Source of the DNA: Methylocaldum sp. 14B
GTDB lineage: Bacteria; Pseudomonadota; Gammaproteobacteria; Methylococcales; Methylococcaceae
Direction of reading: 5' to 3'
Assembly (NCBI RefSeq): GCF_002005105.1
Contig: NZ_MSCV01000010.1
Coordinates: forward strand, 1-64,000
DNA length: 64,000 nt
In this document: piece by piece, positions 22,589 through 32,139 of the stretch
Numbering within the stretch: the first letter of the stretch is position 1
How the letters are laid out: every line of letters begins with the position of its first letter
Translations under genes and position numbers: made by a program
Notes under the pieces: model-generated
What the model saw: the letters and a program-made list of their open reading frames with translations, nothing else
The model's database searches: none
What the model was told of the DNA's origin: nothing

Positions 22589-23254
22589 CTACACCTTCCC
22601 TGGCGAGAGGACCGTGCTGGCGTCTTCCCCTGGGGCGCCGGCGGTCTTCTCGCTGAGCCGCTTGATTTGGAACAGGGTGTTGCGCTCTTCTTCCTCCAGC
22701 ACCGATTCGATGTAGCGCAGCGTCTCGCGATAGCGGGGGATGACGTTGTACTTGAGGGCGTTGACCCGCTTCTGGGTCTTGCGTTGCGCTTCGAGCAACC
22801 GCCACAGGGCGGTTTCCGCCTCGCCCAGGCGCGCCAGCAGGACCGCGGCTTGCGCGAGGTGGGTCCGGGTTTCGTCGAAGCTGGGATCGGTCCACATCAA
22901 CCCCACGGGTTGCAAGGGCAGCGGCTCGGCGGTGACGGCCGGATATTCCACCCCGAGGCTGCTGCGCGGCAGGATGTGGACCCGCAGCGCGGGCTTGAGC
23001 CCGAGCGCCGCCTGACGCAGCATGGGACTGCTCATGCGCATCTGGGTCACGGCGAGCCAGCGATAGGCCTGGGCCAGGGCGGAGCGGATCTCGCTGCGCA
23101 GCGTGCGGTACCGGCTCAGGCGTTCGGAAACCAGCCGCGTGAGGAGTTCCCGTTTGCGCTCCAGGAGATCGTAGCCCCGCTCCAGAAACGCGACCCTGGT
23201 TTTCAGCGAGAGCAGTGCGCTCTTGGTCGGGGGGACCTTGAGGAGTGGCTTCAT
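22589..23254 (-). CDS. atpD: V-type ATP synthase subunit D
   Basis: A 221-residue central-stalk subunit: the N-terminal helix PTKSALLSLKTRVAFLERGYDLLERKRELL and the C-terminal helix RVNALKYNVIPRYRETLRYIES pair as an antiparallel coiled coil, the rotor axle of V/A-type ATPases. It is the last gene of the operon and its ATG overlaps the atpB stop by four bases. A globular segment lies at about 85-135. Confidence 0.93.
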   Translation of the reverse strand: MKPLLKVPPTKSALLSLKTRVAFLERGYDLLERKRELLTRLVSERLSRYRTLRSEIRSALAQAYRWLAVTQMRMSSPMLRQAALGLKPALRVHILPRSSLGVEYPAVTAEPLPLQPVGLMWTDPSFDETRTHLAQAAVLLARLGEAETALWRLLEAQRKTQKRVNALKYNVIPRYRETLRYIESVLEEEERNTLFQIKRLSEKTAGAPGEDASTVLSPGKV

Positions 23255-24651
23255 GGCGCTTCGTCCACGGCAGACGGCCCACGGTGAAATCTGGCCAGGT
23301 CCGCCTCGGTCACCCGGGACAAGGCTTCCGGCGGCAACCGGGACAGCAACTCCCAGGCGAGACTCAGGGTCTCCAGAATAGCGCGGTCTTCCTCCTCTCC
23401 CTGATTCACGAACCGTCGCTCGAAGGCCTCGGCAAAGGCCAATGACCTCCGATCGTGTTCGGTCAGCTCCTCGGCCCCGATGATCGAGGCGAGGTTGCGC
23501 ACATTGAGCGCTCGCGCATAGGAGGCGTAGAGCTGGCTCGCCACACGCGGGTGGTCCTCCCGCGTATAGTCCTTGCCGATGCCGTCCTTCATCAGGCGCG
23601 ACAAGGACGGGGGGATGGTCACCGGCGGATAAATGCCCTGGTTGTGCAACTCCCGGCTCAGCACGATCTGTCCCTCCGTGATATAGCCGGTGAGGTCGGG
23701 TATCGGATGGGTGATGTCGTCGGAGGGCATGCTCACCACGGGTACCATGGTGATGGACCCGCGCCGCCCCTTGATGCGGCCGGCGCGCTCGTAGATCTCC
23801 GCGAGATCCGAATAGAGATAACCGGGATAACCCTTGCGCGCGGGGACATCGCCCTTGGCGGTCGCCACCTCGCGCAGGGCCTCGGCGTAATGGGTCATAT
23901 CGGAGAGGATGACCAGGACGTGGTGATCGAGGTCGAAGGCCAGGTATTCGGCCACAGTCAGGGCGGTGCGCGGCAGGATCAGGCGCTCGATCGGCGGGTC
24001 GTCGGCCAGGTTGATGAACATCACCACATTCTGCAGCACACCGCTTGTCTCGAAGCTCTCCCGGAAGAAGCGGGCATCGTCGTGGGAGATTCCCAGGGCC
24101 GCGAACACCACCGCGAAGCGGCTCTGCTCTTCCGCGGGAAGCTTGGCCTGGCGCACGATCTGGGCGATGAGCCGGTTATGCGGGAGCCCGGAACCCGAGA
24201 AGATGGGCAGTTTCTGCCCGCGCACCAGGGAATTGAGGCCGTCGATGGTGGAAATCCCGGTTTGAATGAATTCCCGCGGATAGGCGCGAACGGCCGGGTT
24301 GACCGGCGCCCCGCTGACGTTGCGTTGGAGCGCCGCGATCACCGGCGGGCGGCCGTCGCGCGGTTGGCCGATGCCGTTGAATATCCTGCCCAGGAGGGCG
24401 GGCGAGAGCATCACCTCGAAGGGCCGGTCCAGGAACCGCACCCAGGTCCGCTCCGGATCGAGGCCTTCCGTGCCTTCGAAGACCTGGATGAGGACCACCT
24501 CATGGGAGGTCCGGATCACCTGCCCGTCGCGCCGGCGGTTGCGCTGATCGCGCACCTGCACCCGGTCGCCCAAAGCCACCCCCGGGACCCCCCGCATGAA
24601 CAGCAGCCCGCCCCGGGCGGCGGAGACCGAGCGGTACTCCTTTTCCCTCAT
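23251..24651 (-). CDS. atpB: V-type ATP synthase subunit B
   Basis: A 466-residue non-catalytic nucleotide-binding subunit. It lacks a true P-loop and instead has the B-type segment GQKLPIFSGSGLPHN; other landmarks are DGLNSLVRGQ and YPGYLYSDLAEIYERAGR, with ALREVATAKGD and VVSMPSDDITHPIPDLTGYITEGQ. It alternates with subunit A in the A3B3 head. Four-base overlaps with both neighbours show a tightly coupled operon. Confidence 0.96.
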   Translation of the reverse strand: MREKEYRSVSAARGGLLFMRGVPGVALGDRVQVRDQRNRRRDGQVIRTSHEVVLIQVFEGTEGLDPERTWVRFLDRPFEVMLSPALLGRIFNGIGQPRDGRPPVIAALQRNVSGAPVNPAVRAYPREFIQTGISTIDGLNSLVRGQKLPIFSGSGLPHNRLIAQIVRQAKLPAEEQSRFAVVFAALGISHDDARFFRESFETSGVLQNVVMFINLADDPPIERLILPRTALTVAEYLAFDLDHHVLVILSDMTHYAEALREVATAKGDVPARKGYPGYLYSDLAEIYERAGRIKGRRGSITMVPVVSMPSDDITHPIPDLTGYITEGQIVLSRELHNQGIYPPVTIPPSLSRLMKDGIGKDYTREDHPRVASQLYASYARALNVRNLASIIGAEELTEHDRRSLAFAEAFERRFVNQGEEEDRAILETLSLAWELLSRLPPEALSRVTEADLARFHRGPSAVDEAP

Positions 24652-26474
24652 TCCCTTTTCCCCCGCCTGAATGAGCCCCCCGGTGCGGCGCGTGGGGTCG
24701 GTTCGCCCTCACCCCTCCCGTAGTCCCGATAGAAAGGCTCGAAGGCTGCGCGGATCTCCTGGACGAAATCCCGCAACGAGGGAACCTGGTCGCTGCCGTA
24801 GGTCCCCTTCAGGCGTTGCGCCCTGCCGAGGAGGGGCAGGCCGAGCAATTGCTGCACCGGCACCCCGAGCGCGATCAGCTTTCTCCCCTGATCGTGGATT
24901 TCGAGGATCAGGTCGAGCAGGACGAACTGCTTCTCCGGGGAGGAGAAGCTGTCGACGGGGTCCAGCGCGCTTTGTTGCAACACGCCCTCCCGGATCAGGC
25001 TCGCACTCTCGAGCACCCAGCGTTGCTCGGGCGAGAGCGCTTCGGGACCCACCAGATTGACGATATGAGCCAGCTCGTCGGCTTCGGTCAGCAGACCCAG
25101 CGCCGCGGCGCGCCGCTCCGCCCAGGCCGGGTCGACGTGTTCGGCCCACCAGGAGGCCGCCGCGCCGACGTAGGCGGAGAAACTATCGGCCCAGCCCACC
25201 GCCGGGTAGTGGCGCGCGTCCGCCAATTCCTTGGACAGGGCCCAGAACGTCTGAATGATATCTTTGGTATGGCTGGTCACCGGCTCGGAAAAATCGCCAC
25301 CGGGCGGCGAAACGGCCCCGATCAGGGTGATCGATCCCGTCGTCCCCGCCAGGGTCTCGACCCGGCCGGCGCGCTCATAGAAGGCCGCAAGCCGCGAAGC
25401 AAGATAGGCGGGATAGCCCTCTTCCACGGGCATCTGTCCCAGACGGCCGGCGACTTCGCGCAAAGCCTCGGCCCACCGGCTCGTGGAGTCGGCCACGACC
25501 ACGACATCATAGCCTTGGTCGCGGAAATACTCGGCCAAGGTGACCCCGACATAGATGGAGGCCTCGCGCGCCACGACCGGCATGTTGGAGGTGTTGGCCA
25601 CGAGCAGCGTGCGCTCCATCAGGGAGCGGCCACTGTAGGGGTCGGTCAGCTTGGGGAAACTTTCCAGGATATCCACGAGTTCGTTGCCACGTTCGCCGCA
25701 ACCCACATAGATGACGACATGGACGTTGGACCAGCGGGCGATCTGCTGCTGCACCACGGTCTTGCCGACGCCGAAGGGACCGGGTACCGCGGCTTTGCCG
25801 CCCTTCAGCAAGGGAAAAAAGGTATCGAGGACGCGCTGTCCGGTCAGCAAAGGCTCACCGGCCGGGTCGCGCCGGCGATAGGGGCGGGGCATGCGCACCG
25901 GCCAGCGGTGGTACAGCTTGAGCTCGCGCGGCGTCCCCGCGCGGTCCCGAACCCGTGCAATCACCTGCTCCAGGGTATAGTCGCCGGCGCCCGCCAGGTC
26001 GATCAGTTCTCCCTCCACATCCGGAGGTACCAGGATGCGGTGGCTGAAGGTCGGATTCTCCTGCACCGTACCCAGTACGGTACCCGCGGCCAAGTTCATA
26101 CCGGGGTTGAGGTCGGGGGACGGGACGAAGCTCCAAGCCTGGTCGCGGTCGAGCGGCGGGAGGCTCAGGCCGCGGGCGATGTAATCGCCCCCCTGTTCCA
26201 CGAGGCCCCGCAACGGCCGTTGCACGCCGTCGAAGATCTGGCCGAGCAGGCCGGGGCCGAGTTCCACGGCCAAGGGATGCCCGAGGGCTTCGACCTTCTC
26301 TCCGGGGCGCAGCGATTCCGTGGATTCGTAGACCTGGACTACGGCCCGGTCCCCCTCGCGGCCTATGACCTCTCCGACCAGACCCAGCGCGCCGATCCTG
26401 ATCTGCTCGCCGTTCATCACGCCGGACAGGCGCACGGTGACGATCGGGCCATTGATATCGAGCGTCTCACCCAT
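24648..26474 (-). CDS. atpA: V-type ATP synthase subunit A (catalytic)
   Basis: A 608-residue catalytic subunit with the P-loop GPFGVGKT at 232-239, the Glu-containing segment [15 protein letters not shown], and the A-type bulge domain (about 115-190) absent from F-type beta subunits. [18 protein letters not shown] and [21 protein letters not shown] are typical. It hydrolyses or makes ATP at the A/B interface. The start overlaps the end of atpE by eight bases. Confidence 0.97.
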   Translation of the reverse strand: MGETLDINGPIVTVRLSGVMNGEQIRIGALGLVGEVIGREGDRAVVQVYESTESLRPGEKVEALGHPLAVELGPGLLGQIFDGVQRPLRGLVEQGGDYIARGLSLPPLDRDQAWSFVPSPDLNPGMNLAAGTVLGTVQENPTFSHRILVPPDVEGELIDLAGAGDYTLEQVIARVRDRAGTPRELKLYHRWPVRMPRPYRRRDPAGEPLLTGQRVLDTFFPLLKGGKAAVPGPFGVGKTVVQQQIARWSNVHVVIYVGCGERGNELVDILESFPKLTDPYSGRSLMERTLLVANTSNMPVVAREASIYVGVTLAEYFRDQGYDVVVVADSTSRWAEALREVAGRLGQMPVEEGYPAYLASRLAAFYERAGRVETLAGTTGSITLIGAVSPPGGDFSEPVTSHTKDIIQTFWALSKELADARHYPAVGWADSFSAYVGAAASWWAEHVDPAWAERRAAALGLLTEADELAHIVNLVGPEALSPEQRWVLESASLIREGVLQQSALDPVDSFSSPEKQFVLLDLILEIHDQGRKLIALGVPVQQLLGLPLLGRAQRLKGTYGSDQVPSLRDFVQEIRAAFEPFYRDYGRGEGEPTPRAAPGGSFRRGKRE

Positions 26475-27135
26475 GGGGCAGCGCTCCTGGCGGGATCACG
26501 GTGGCGAAGAGATGCTCCATGATCACCCGGTAGAGTTCCTCCTGCAGACGCTCCAGGCGCCCTTCGAAGGTGTTGTCGACCCGGATGCGTTCATCGGCGC
26601 TTCGCACCAGGGCGCCGCCCAGGCACTCGCGAGGGGTTGAGGACAGTATCAGGCGTTTTCCGGGAACCCACTCCTGCCGCCATTCCTCCCAGTGCGGGCG
26701 CAGCCGCTCCTGATCCCGCGCATTCACCTCGATCACCAGTTCCTCGCGCTCGATGGCCTCGACCGCTCGGCGCAGGAGCCGTCGGAGTACGGGTAGATAG
26801 CTGGGTTCATCCTCGGCGAGCTGCCTGAGCCGCTCCTTCACCTGCTCCACGGCCGACTGGACCAGAGCCCACTGGAACCGGGCGAGCTCCTCCTGGAGCT
26901 TGATTTCGCCAGCCTGTACCCGCTGCCGGAAGAGACGCTCGGCCAGTGCCTTGGCATTCTGCGTCTCCCGCTCCTCGCGCAGACGGAGCTGCTCGTGCGC
27001 CTCTTCGATCATGTGCTCCCGGGTGCGCCGACCTTCGGCCACATACGCCTTCGCCAGCGTTTTCGCCCGGTCCAGGAGGGTGGCCTCCAGCGCATCGACT
27101 CGACTGCGGTCGTTGATTTGACTGCGATCGTTCAT
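26467..27135 (-). CDS. atpE: V-type ATP synthase subunit E
   Basis: A 222-residue peripheral-stalk subunit. The N-terminal half (about 10-110) is a long charged coiled coil (RTREHMIEEAHEQLRLREERE) and the C-terminal half is a compact domain that caps the A3B3 head (CLGGALVRSADERIRVDNTFEGRLERL). It pairs with the G subunit encoded at the start of the operon. The gene overlaps atpA by eight bases and atpF by four. Confidence 0.9.
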   Translation of the reverse strand: MNDRSQINDRSRVDALEATLLDRAKTLAKAYVAEGRRTREHMIEEAHEQLRLREERETQNAKALAERLFRQRVQAGEIKLQEELARFQWALVQSAVEQVKERLRQLAEDEPSYLPVLRRLLRRAVEAIEREELVIEVNARDQERLRPHWEEWRQEWVPGKRLILSSTPRECLGGALVRSADERIRVDNTFEGRLERLQEELYRVIMEHLFATVIPPGALPHG

Positions 27136-27494
27136 GGCCCTTCCTCGAGCACCGAGGGCCCCAGGACCCGCCGCACCAAGTCGTCCACCGCAGCCTGATG
27201 GTCCTCCGGCGCCTGTAACGAGGGGATCTCCACCACCACGATGCGTCCCCCCTCGGCGCGCACCTGCGTGAGCAGGGCGGTGCCGCTCCGGGCGAGCGCC
27301 TGTTCCAGTACGATCAAGGCTTTTTCCTGCGTCCTCACGAGGTCCTTCAGCACCGCTTCCAAGATGTCCGGGGTGGCATCGGCATGGGTTTCGAAGCCGA
27401 TCAGCGCAAAGCCTTCGAGCAGAGCTGTGCTGCCCAGGGCGATCAGCCGGGTCTCTTCGAGACCACCGTCTTCACGGGTTTTTTCCGTCGCCAT
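27132..27494 (-). CDS. atpF: V-type ATP synthase subunit F
   Basis: A 120-residue rotor subunit with the Rossmann-like F fold: RLIALGSTALLEGFALIGFETHADA, then ALIVLEQALA, then RIVVVEIPSL. It binds the D subunit in the central stalk and modulates ATPase activity. The stop overlaps atpE by four bases and it begins five bases after atpK. Confidence 0.9.
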   Translation of the reverse strand: MATEKTREDGGLEETRLIALGSTALLEGFALIGFETHADATPDILEAVLKDLVRTQEKALIVLEQALARSGTALLTQVRAEGGRIVVVEIPSLQAPEDHQAAVDDLVRRVLGPSVLEEGP

Positions 27495-27499
27495 GAGGA

Positions 27500-27946
27500 T
27501 CAGCCGATCTTCCCGAGCATCAGGATGGTGACCACCAGGCCATAGATGGCGATGCCCTCGGCCAACCCAAGATAGATGAGACTGCGCCCGAAGGCCTCCG
27601 GTTTGTCGGCGATGACCGCCAAGGCCGCCGCCCCGACCGGACCGACGGCGATGCCGGCGCCGATGGTCGCCACGGCGGTGGGGATCCCGGCACCGATCAT
27701 GGCAAGCCCCATGCCCACCGAGATCTCACGGACCCCCGCCTCGGGAGGTGCGGCCATCACCCCTTGGACGGCCAGAAACACGAGCCCGACCTCGGCGAGG
27801 GCAAAGGTGAGGAGATTGATCCCCAGCACCCCTTTCAGCCGGTGCGGCGATAAGCGCACGGGCGGTTTCGGGCCGAGTTCCAGGAGGACACCGAGTCCGA
27901 TGATGCCGAAGAGGCTCAAGGTCATCAATCCAACCAGCCAATACAT
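27500..27946 (-). CDS. atpK: V-type ATP synthase c-ring subunit K
   Basis: A 148-residue proteolipid with four predicted helices (about 4-23, 38-62, 75-112, 122-145). The likely ion-binding carboxylate is Glu130 in LIYLGLAEGIAIYGLVV; a second acid, Glu52, lies in helix 2 (FALAEVGLVFLAV). The Na-specific PxTQG pattern known from Enterococcus NtpK is not obvious, so the ion, proton or sodium, is unresolved. It forms the membrane rotor with subunit I. Confidence 0.92.
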   Translation of the reverse strand: MYWLVGLMTLSLFGIIGLGVLLELGPKPPVRLSPHRLKGVLGINLLTFALAEVGLVFLAVQGVMAAPPEAGVREISVGMGLAMIGAGIPTAVATIGAGIAVGPVGAAALAVIADKPEAFGRSLIYLGLAEGIAIYGLVVTILMLGKIG

Positions 27947-27960
27947 AGTCTTCTCCTCAC

Positions 27961-29862
27961 TCAGTCAATGTGTCGTGATGCCCCGGCACCGACGTTCTCG
28001 AACAGGATCAGGGGGCGGAATTCCCGGCCGTCGCCTCGAAAGAACCGCGAAAAACCCTCATAGTACTCGAGCCGCAACGCCTGGATGATGACGATCGAAC
28101 CCTCCAGCACCAGACTGAAGATATTACCGAGCACGATCGTGATCCAATGCCCGGCGTGGCCCATCATTTGAGCCAGGGTCAGGACGGCGATGGCCAGGGC
28201 CACATGGTTCAGGCTGAAGGCGGCTACGCGCAGGAAGGACAGGGTCCCCGAGAGATAGGCCATGACTGTCTCGAATCCCTCGATGAAGACCACCAGGAGC
28301 CGCTCGCCGAGGGGGACCCGGTTTTCGTGCCACTGATAGGCGAGGACGATCGCGAAGGGCAGCGCGATCGCCAGGATTTCCGTGGCACCCAAATGCGCTC
28401 CGGTCAGTCCTCGATAGCCCCCGTAGAGCAGTCCCCCATAGAACAGCAGGCCGGCCAATCCCCGGCCATCGCACAAGGCTTCGATGACACGCCCCTCGCT
28501 GAGGCGGTTGTACGCGGCGAGCACCGTAGCGAGCAGAATGAAGGCGACGCCCCAGTAGCCGGCGACCTCCAACATCAATCCGGGGTTGGACAGGGGGGCG
28601 ATCCACAGCGAGGGAATGACGTCTTCGAAACCGAAGAGGCTGCCGTATAGGAAGCCGAATCCGCACGAGGAGAGGCCCACGGCGGTCACGAAGGGGCCAT
28701 AGCCCCTGAGCCTCTCGCGCAGGAGCAGGCCCGCTGCCGCAATGATGCCGCCATGCCCAACATCGCCATACATCATCCCGAACATGGCGATGTAGGTGAA
28801 GGCGAATAGCACGGTCGGGTCGAATTCTCCGTAGCGCGGCACGCCGTAATTTTTCACTAGGGCGGCGAAGGGATGCAGCAGGCGGTGATGACGCAGGCAG
28901 GAGGGGACGGACTCCCCGCGCTGGGGATCGCGCACGGTCACCACCAGTGGATCCTCGATCCTCGCTCGCAAGGCTTGCTCGAGCCTCGGCAGCTCGCGCT
29001 TGGGGACCCAGCCGCTCATCACGGCGAGACCGCCGCGGCTGCGCAGGGCCTCCCCCAGTTGCGCATAGGGCCACGCCAGGGCGAGCGTCTGAGCCGCCGC
29101 CACGAGCGGGCGTTGGTTTTCCCGTTCGCACGCCCGGATCGTTTCCCGCACGGCCTGCATGGCCTGGGTGATTTCCTGCCGTCGCTTCAGGAATTCCCGG
29201 CGCACCTTGTCCGGGTAATCCTTGAATTCCTCGGGGATCTGCTGCGGGCGCCAGCCGGCCTCCCGCAGCAGGTCGGCAATCGACGCCTCGCCACCCGCGG
29301 GCCCTGCGATCACCACATGGGCGCTGCCATCGCTCTCGAGAAAACGGCGGAGCACATAGTTTGCGAGCCCGAGCGCCTCCTGGAGGCGCCGAACGTTCGC
29401 CAGCGGTACCGTTCCCAGACGAATATCCAGAAGGCCTTCCGGCCTCTGCAAACGCCCGAGATCGATGTCCAGAGCGAGAAAATTGACCAGCGTCATCATG
29501 AGCTGATCGAGATGTTTTCGTTCCTCCGTGAGCCGCCGCAGCTCCTCGAACGATCCGGAATACCGGGCCCAGAGTTCACCCAGCCAGCGATCGAGCTGCG
29601 CGAGTTCCGTCTCGGGGACCACACGGGGCGGAGCCGCGGGGATCGTGAGGGGCGTCTCGCAATGGCTGAGGATTTTGTTGAGACGGACCTGGGCCCGCTT
29701 GACAAGATCCCGGTAGGTTTCGGCAGGAAGCTCCGGCAACATCCCCTCTGCGATGCGTTCGGGTTCGAACACGCCGAATTCGGCCAGCACCAGTGTGGCA
29801 GCGGGCATCGCCTCGAGGACCGTATGCAGCGTGAGGCGTTGCATGGGCAAAGGTTTAAACAT
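27961..29862 (-). CDS. atpI: V-type ATP synthase subunit I
   Basis: A 633-residue stator subunit. The N-terminal half (about 1-330) is cytosolic with coiled coils; the C-terminal half has seven or so helices, with conserved text FAFTYIAMFGMMYGDVGHGGI, SLFGFEDVIPSLW and SYLRVAAF-like LSFLRVAAFSLNHVALA. It supplies the ion half-channels next to the c-ring. It starts eight bases inside the end of the atpC gene. Confidence 0.95.
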   Translation of the reverse strand: MFKPLPMQRLTLHTVLEAMPAATLVLAEFGVFEPERIAEGMLPELPAETYRDLVKRAQVRLNKILSHCETPLTIPAAPPRVVPETELAQLDRWLGELWARYSGSFEELRRLTEERKHLDQLMMTLVNFLALDIDLGRLQRPEGLLDIRLGTVPLANVRRLQEALGLANYVLRRFLESDGSAHVVIAGPAGGEASIADLLREAGWRPQQIPEEFKDYPDKVRREFLKRRQEITQAMQAVRETIRACERENQRPLVAAAQTLALAWPYAQLGEALRSRGGLAVMSGWVPKRELPRLEQALRARIEDPLVVTVRDPQRGESVPSCLRHHRLLHPFAALVKNYGVPRYGEFDPTVLFAFTYIAMFGMMYGDVGHGGIIAAAGLLLRERLRGYGPFVTAVGLSSCGFGFLYGSLFGFEDVIPSLWIAPLSNPGLMLEVAGYWGVAFILLATVLAAYNRLSEGRVIEALCDGRGLAGLLFYGGLLYGGYRGLTGAHLGATEILAIALPFAIVLAYQWHENRVPLGERLLVVFIEGFETVMAYLSGTLSFLRVAAFSLNHVALAIAVLTLAQMMGHAGHWITIVLGNIFSLVLEGSIVIIQALRLEYYEGFSRFFRGDGREFRPLILFENVGAGASRHID

Positions 29863-30886
29863 ATCTTGCTTCGACCCCGCTCACATGACGAATCAGACTG
29901 GGCTCAATGCCCAACCGCTTACCTTTCAGCACGGCGCGGATCCGACGCAATTCCCGGTCACGCAACAGCAGGTAGGCAAAGCCCCGGGCCAGGTCGAAGG
30001 CCCCGTGTTTGAGCATCGTCTCGGCCAGCTGCCAAGTCCAATGCCGCAGGATATCGGTCACTTCGGGGATCGTCGAGACGTTTGCCAATAACCGGGTGAA
30101 CGGGGCCGGGAGCCTTGCGATGATCTCCTCGACGCTCGTAAGTTCTGCCAATTCCAGCAGCCGTCGGCTGCTCAAGCGGTAGCTCGCTGGGATCAGCAGG
30201 TAATACGCCTCGGCGGGGGGCAAGTGATAAGCGAAACGGTACCGCAGTAGCCAGACCAGGTTGATGCGGTCGATCAGGCTGCCCACCAGAATCTGCAAGT
30301 TGCGGCCATCCGTGCTCTTGATGGCCTGTGCCCGCTGGCTAAGCCCGGCGTAATAGCGCCGATCCAGCGCCGCATCCAGGGCAAAGAGATCCCGACGTTC
30401 CTCGAATATCCGGCGTGCCTGACGGGCCATATCGGCGTAGTACGGCGTTCTCTCGAGACGGCGCAACAGTTCGGGAATATCCTCGGCATTGAGCAGTTCA
30501 TCGAGGGGGAGGGTGGCATACGGACCGATATCAGTCAGCTGTTCCCGCAGGGCGGAGACCGGCTCTCCCGCGAGCTTGCCGCGGATGATGGCCTTGAGGT
30601 TGCTCACTTCGAAGCGGTGGGCCCAATAGATAAAGAAATCGCGGGCAGGACCTGTGAGCGCGCGCACGAGCGCCACCAGATCGGCCAGGAACAGGGTGAT
30701 CAAAGCACTTTCCAATCCAACGGGGTCGCGGGCCGCCTCGGCGTCCAATCCCGCCCTCCCGAGCACCTCGCGTTCCTGCTCTTCCAGAGCGTCGATAAGC
30801 GCGGCGAGGCGCTCGCGGGGCAGGAGGCGCCCGGCCAGGAGGGCAACCCGCGCGTTAAAAAAGGCATAGCGTGCAACGGCCCTCAC
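29855..30886 (-). CDS. atpC: V-type ATP synthase subunit C
   Basis: A 343-residue mostly helical subunit of the V0 C/d family that sockets the central stalk onto the c-ring. Family segments include FFIYWAHRFEVSNLKAIIRG, TPYYADMARQ, and DRINLVWLLRYRFAYHLPPAEAYYLLIPASYRLS. It is preceded by the G-subunit gene with three bases between. Usual length. Confidence 0.92.
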   Translation of the reverse strand: MRAVARYAFFNARVALLAGRLLPRERLAALIDALEEQEREVLGRAGLDAEAARDPVGLESALITLFLADLVALVRALTGPARDFFIYWAHRFEVSNLKAIIRGKLAGEPVSALREQLTDIGPYATLPLDELLNAEDIPELLRRLERTPYYADMARQARRIFEERRDLFALDAALDRRYYAGLSQRAQAIKSTDGRNLQILVGSLIDRINLVWLLRYRFAYHLPPAEAYYLLIPASYRLSSRRLLELAELTSVEEIIARLPAPFTRLLANVSTIPEVTDILRHWTWQLAETMLKHGAFDLARGFAYLLLRDRELRRIRAVLKGKRLGIEPSLIRHVSGVEARYV

Positions 30887-30889
30887 GAC

Positions 30890-31210
30890 TCATTCCCGCG
30901 ATGGATCGAGCACTAGGGCCACGGCGGCAGCCACCGTTTCCTGCAGGCGCTGCTCCGCCAGAGTCCGGATCTGCGCGTGTTGCTCTTCATAACGCCGTTC
31001 GAGCTCCGCCAAGGCTTGCGCCGCCTGCGCTTCGGCTTTCTCGAGAAAGGATGCTCGAAGCGCGGGCAGGCTCGCGGCATACCGCTCTTCCATGGTACGG
31101 GCCTCCGCCCGGGCCTCCTGCACCAGGCGGTCCCGGTCGGCCTCCGCCTCCTTGATCAGGACCTCCGCCCGGCTTTCGGCTTCCAAAAGACGCTTCAGCA
31201 CATCTTCCAT
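30890..31210 (-). CDS. V-type ATP synthase subunit G/H
   Basis: A 106-residue, highly charged, almost wholly coiled-coil protein (MEDVLKRLLEAESRAEVLI onward) typical of the peripheral-stalk G/H subunit that pairs with E. It is the first gene of the nine-gene operon. Its first 56 codons and leader are repeated at about 34003-34178 as a truncated copy. Confidence 0.88.
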   Translation of the reverse strand: MEDVLKRLLEAESRAEVLIKEAEADRDRLVQEARAEARTMEERYAASLPALRASFLEKAEAQAAQALAELERRYEEQHAQIRTLAEQRLQETVAAAVALVLDPSRE

Positions 31211-31288
31211 CGGTACGTCCTCAAAAGGTCCATGGTTCGCCCCTTGACCTACGCTCTAAGAGAACTCGCGAATCTCCTCTCTAGCCTT

Positions 31289-31543
31289 CTAGCCTTCCTC
31301 CTTGGAAGGGTGGGCCTGTTCGTACTCCCGTTCCGTCTCCAGCCAGTCGCTCTCCTCATAGCCAGGTTCGAATCCGCGGGCACGGGCCTTGTGGTAAGCG
31401 GCCTCGGCAATCCATTGGTGACGGGCAGCGGATGCATCGCTCTCCTTCTCTTTTTCCGGAACCTCGCCGGGTTTCGCCTGGCCCTTTTCTACCGGGGGCT
31501 GCCCCGTTTGTTCAGTGATCGGTTTTTCATCTTTCTTCGCCAT
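31289..31543 (-). CDS. DUF2934 small protein, second copy
   Basis: An 84-residue protein with a charged Lys/Glu/Pro N-terminus and the DUF2934 core HQWIAEAAYHKARARGFEPG then ESDWLETEREY. It resembles the protein at 19495-19731 in layout. No sigma-54-like site was found upstream; it follows the MerR regulator gene by 53 bp and is probably transcribed with it. Confidence 0.82.
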   Translation of the reverse strand: MAKKDEKPITEQTGQPPVEKGQAKPGEVPEKEKESDASAARHQWIAEAAYHKARARGFEPGYEESDWLETEREYEQAHPSKEEG

Positions 31544-31596
31544 GTCTTGCTCCTCGATTAGTTTGTTTGAACGCCGTGAGTTTATTGCCTTGCCAA

Positions 31597-32050
31597 TCAG
31601 GATCTTGCCCCGGCTTTTTTCTCCGTTGATAACAAATCCGGGTTTTCAATCGATTCAATCAGGCGGCAGACGGTATCGCCATCGGGAACACCGTCCGGCA
31701 TCGTCGCCCACCGGGGCCAATGCCTGTTCCATGCGGCTCTGCAGTTCCAACACCTCTTCCAGCCGCTTTCTGTTTTCGGCGATATGCCGCTGAATAAGAT
31801 CACGAACCAAAGGACATGGCGACTTTCCTCTCCCGGCTTCCTCGAAAATTTGGGCAATTTCCTGAAGCGCATAGCCTAAGTACCTGGCTCGGCGAATAAA
31901 ATCCACCCTTTTGACGTCCTTTTCGCCGTACAGCTTGTATCCAGTGGTCGGGTGACGAGCCGGTCGAAGCAGACCGATCTGCGTGTAATACCGGATGGTA
32001 TCGGCGCTGACACGGCACCGCTGGGCTAGACGCTTAACCTGAAGGAGCAT
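31597..32050 (-). pseudogene. MerR-family (ZntR/CadR-like) regulator with a +1 frameshift
   Basis: The N-terminal winged helix (SADTIRYYTQIGLLRPARH) and the dimerisation helix are intact, with CPLVRDLIQRHIAENRKRLEEV. After MEQALA the frame runs into unrelated residues and stops at 31655. Removing one C from the CCCC run near 31716 restores RWATMPDGVPDGDTVCRLIES, the usual C-terminal metal-site tail, and stops at 31597, giving about 150 residues. So it is either a sequencing slip at a homopolymer or a recent loss of the C-terminal metal ligand. Members sense Zn, Cd, Cu or Hg by bending promoters with long spacers. It lies downstream of its own dyad promoter. Confidence 0.75.
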
Positions 32051-32065
32051 CGCTATGCCAAGCCC

Positions 32066-32097
32066 AAACTAGCACCTGTGTGTAACACATAGGTCAA
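32066..32097 (-). promoter_or_regulatory. MerR-type promoter with long spacer and dyad operator
   Basis: On the minus strand TTGACC (32097-32092) and TAGTTT (32071-32066) are separated by 20 bp, the over-long spacer of MerR-family promoters. The spacer holds the near-perfect palindrome ACCTATGTGTTACACACAGG plus T (32074-32094). The predicted transcript begins about 10 nt before the regulator ATG, so the regulator probably controls itself. Confidence 0.65.
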
Positions 32098-32139
32098 GCC
32101 TCTTTCCATTTAACCATCTTGAACCCTAGTCATCCTTCT

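Noticed and set aside
31581-31595. TGGCAAG upstream of the second DUF2934 gene as a sigma-54 promoter
   Set aside because: The -12 half is missing and there is no TGTGATT site 68 bp upstream.
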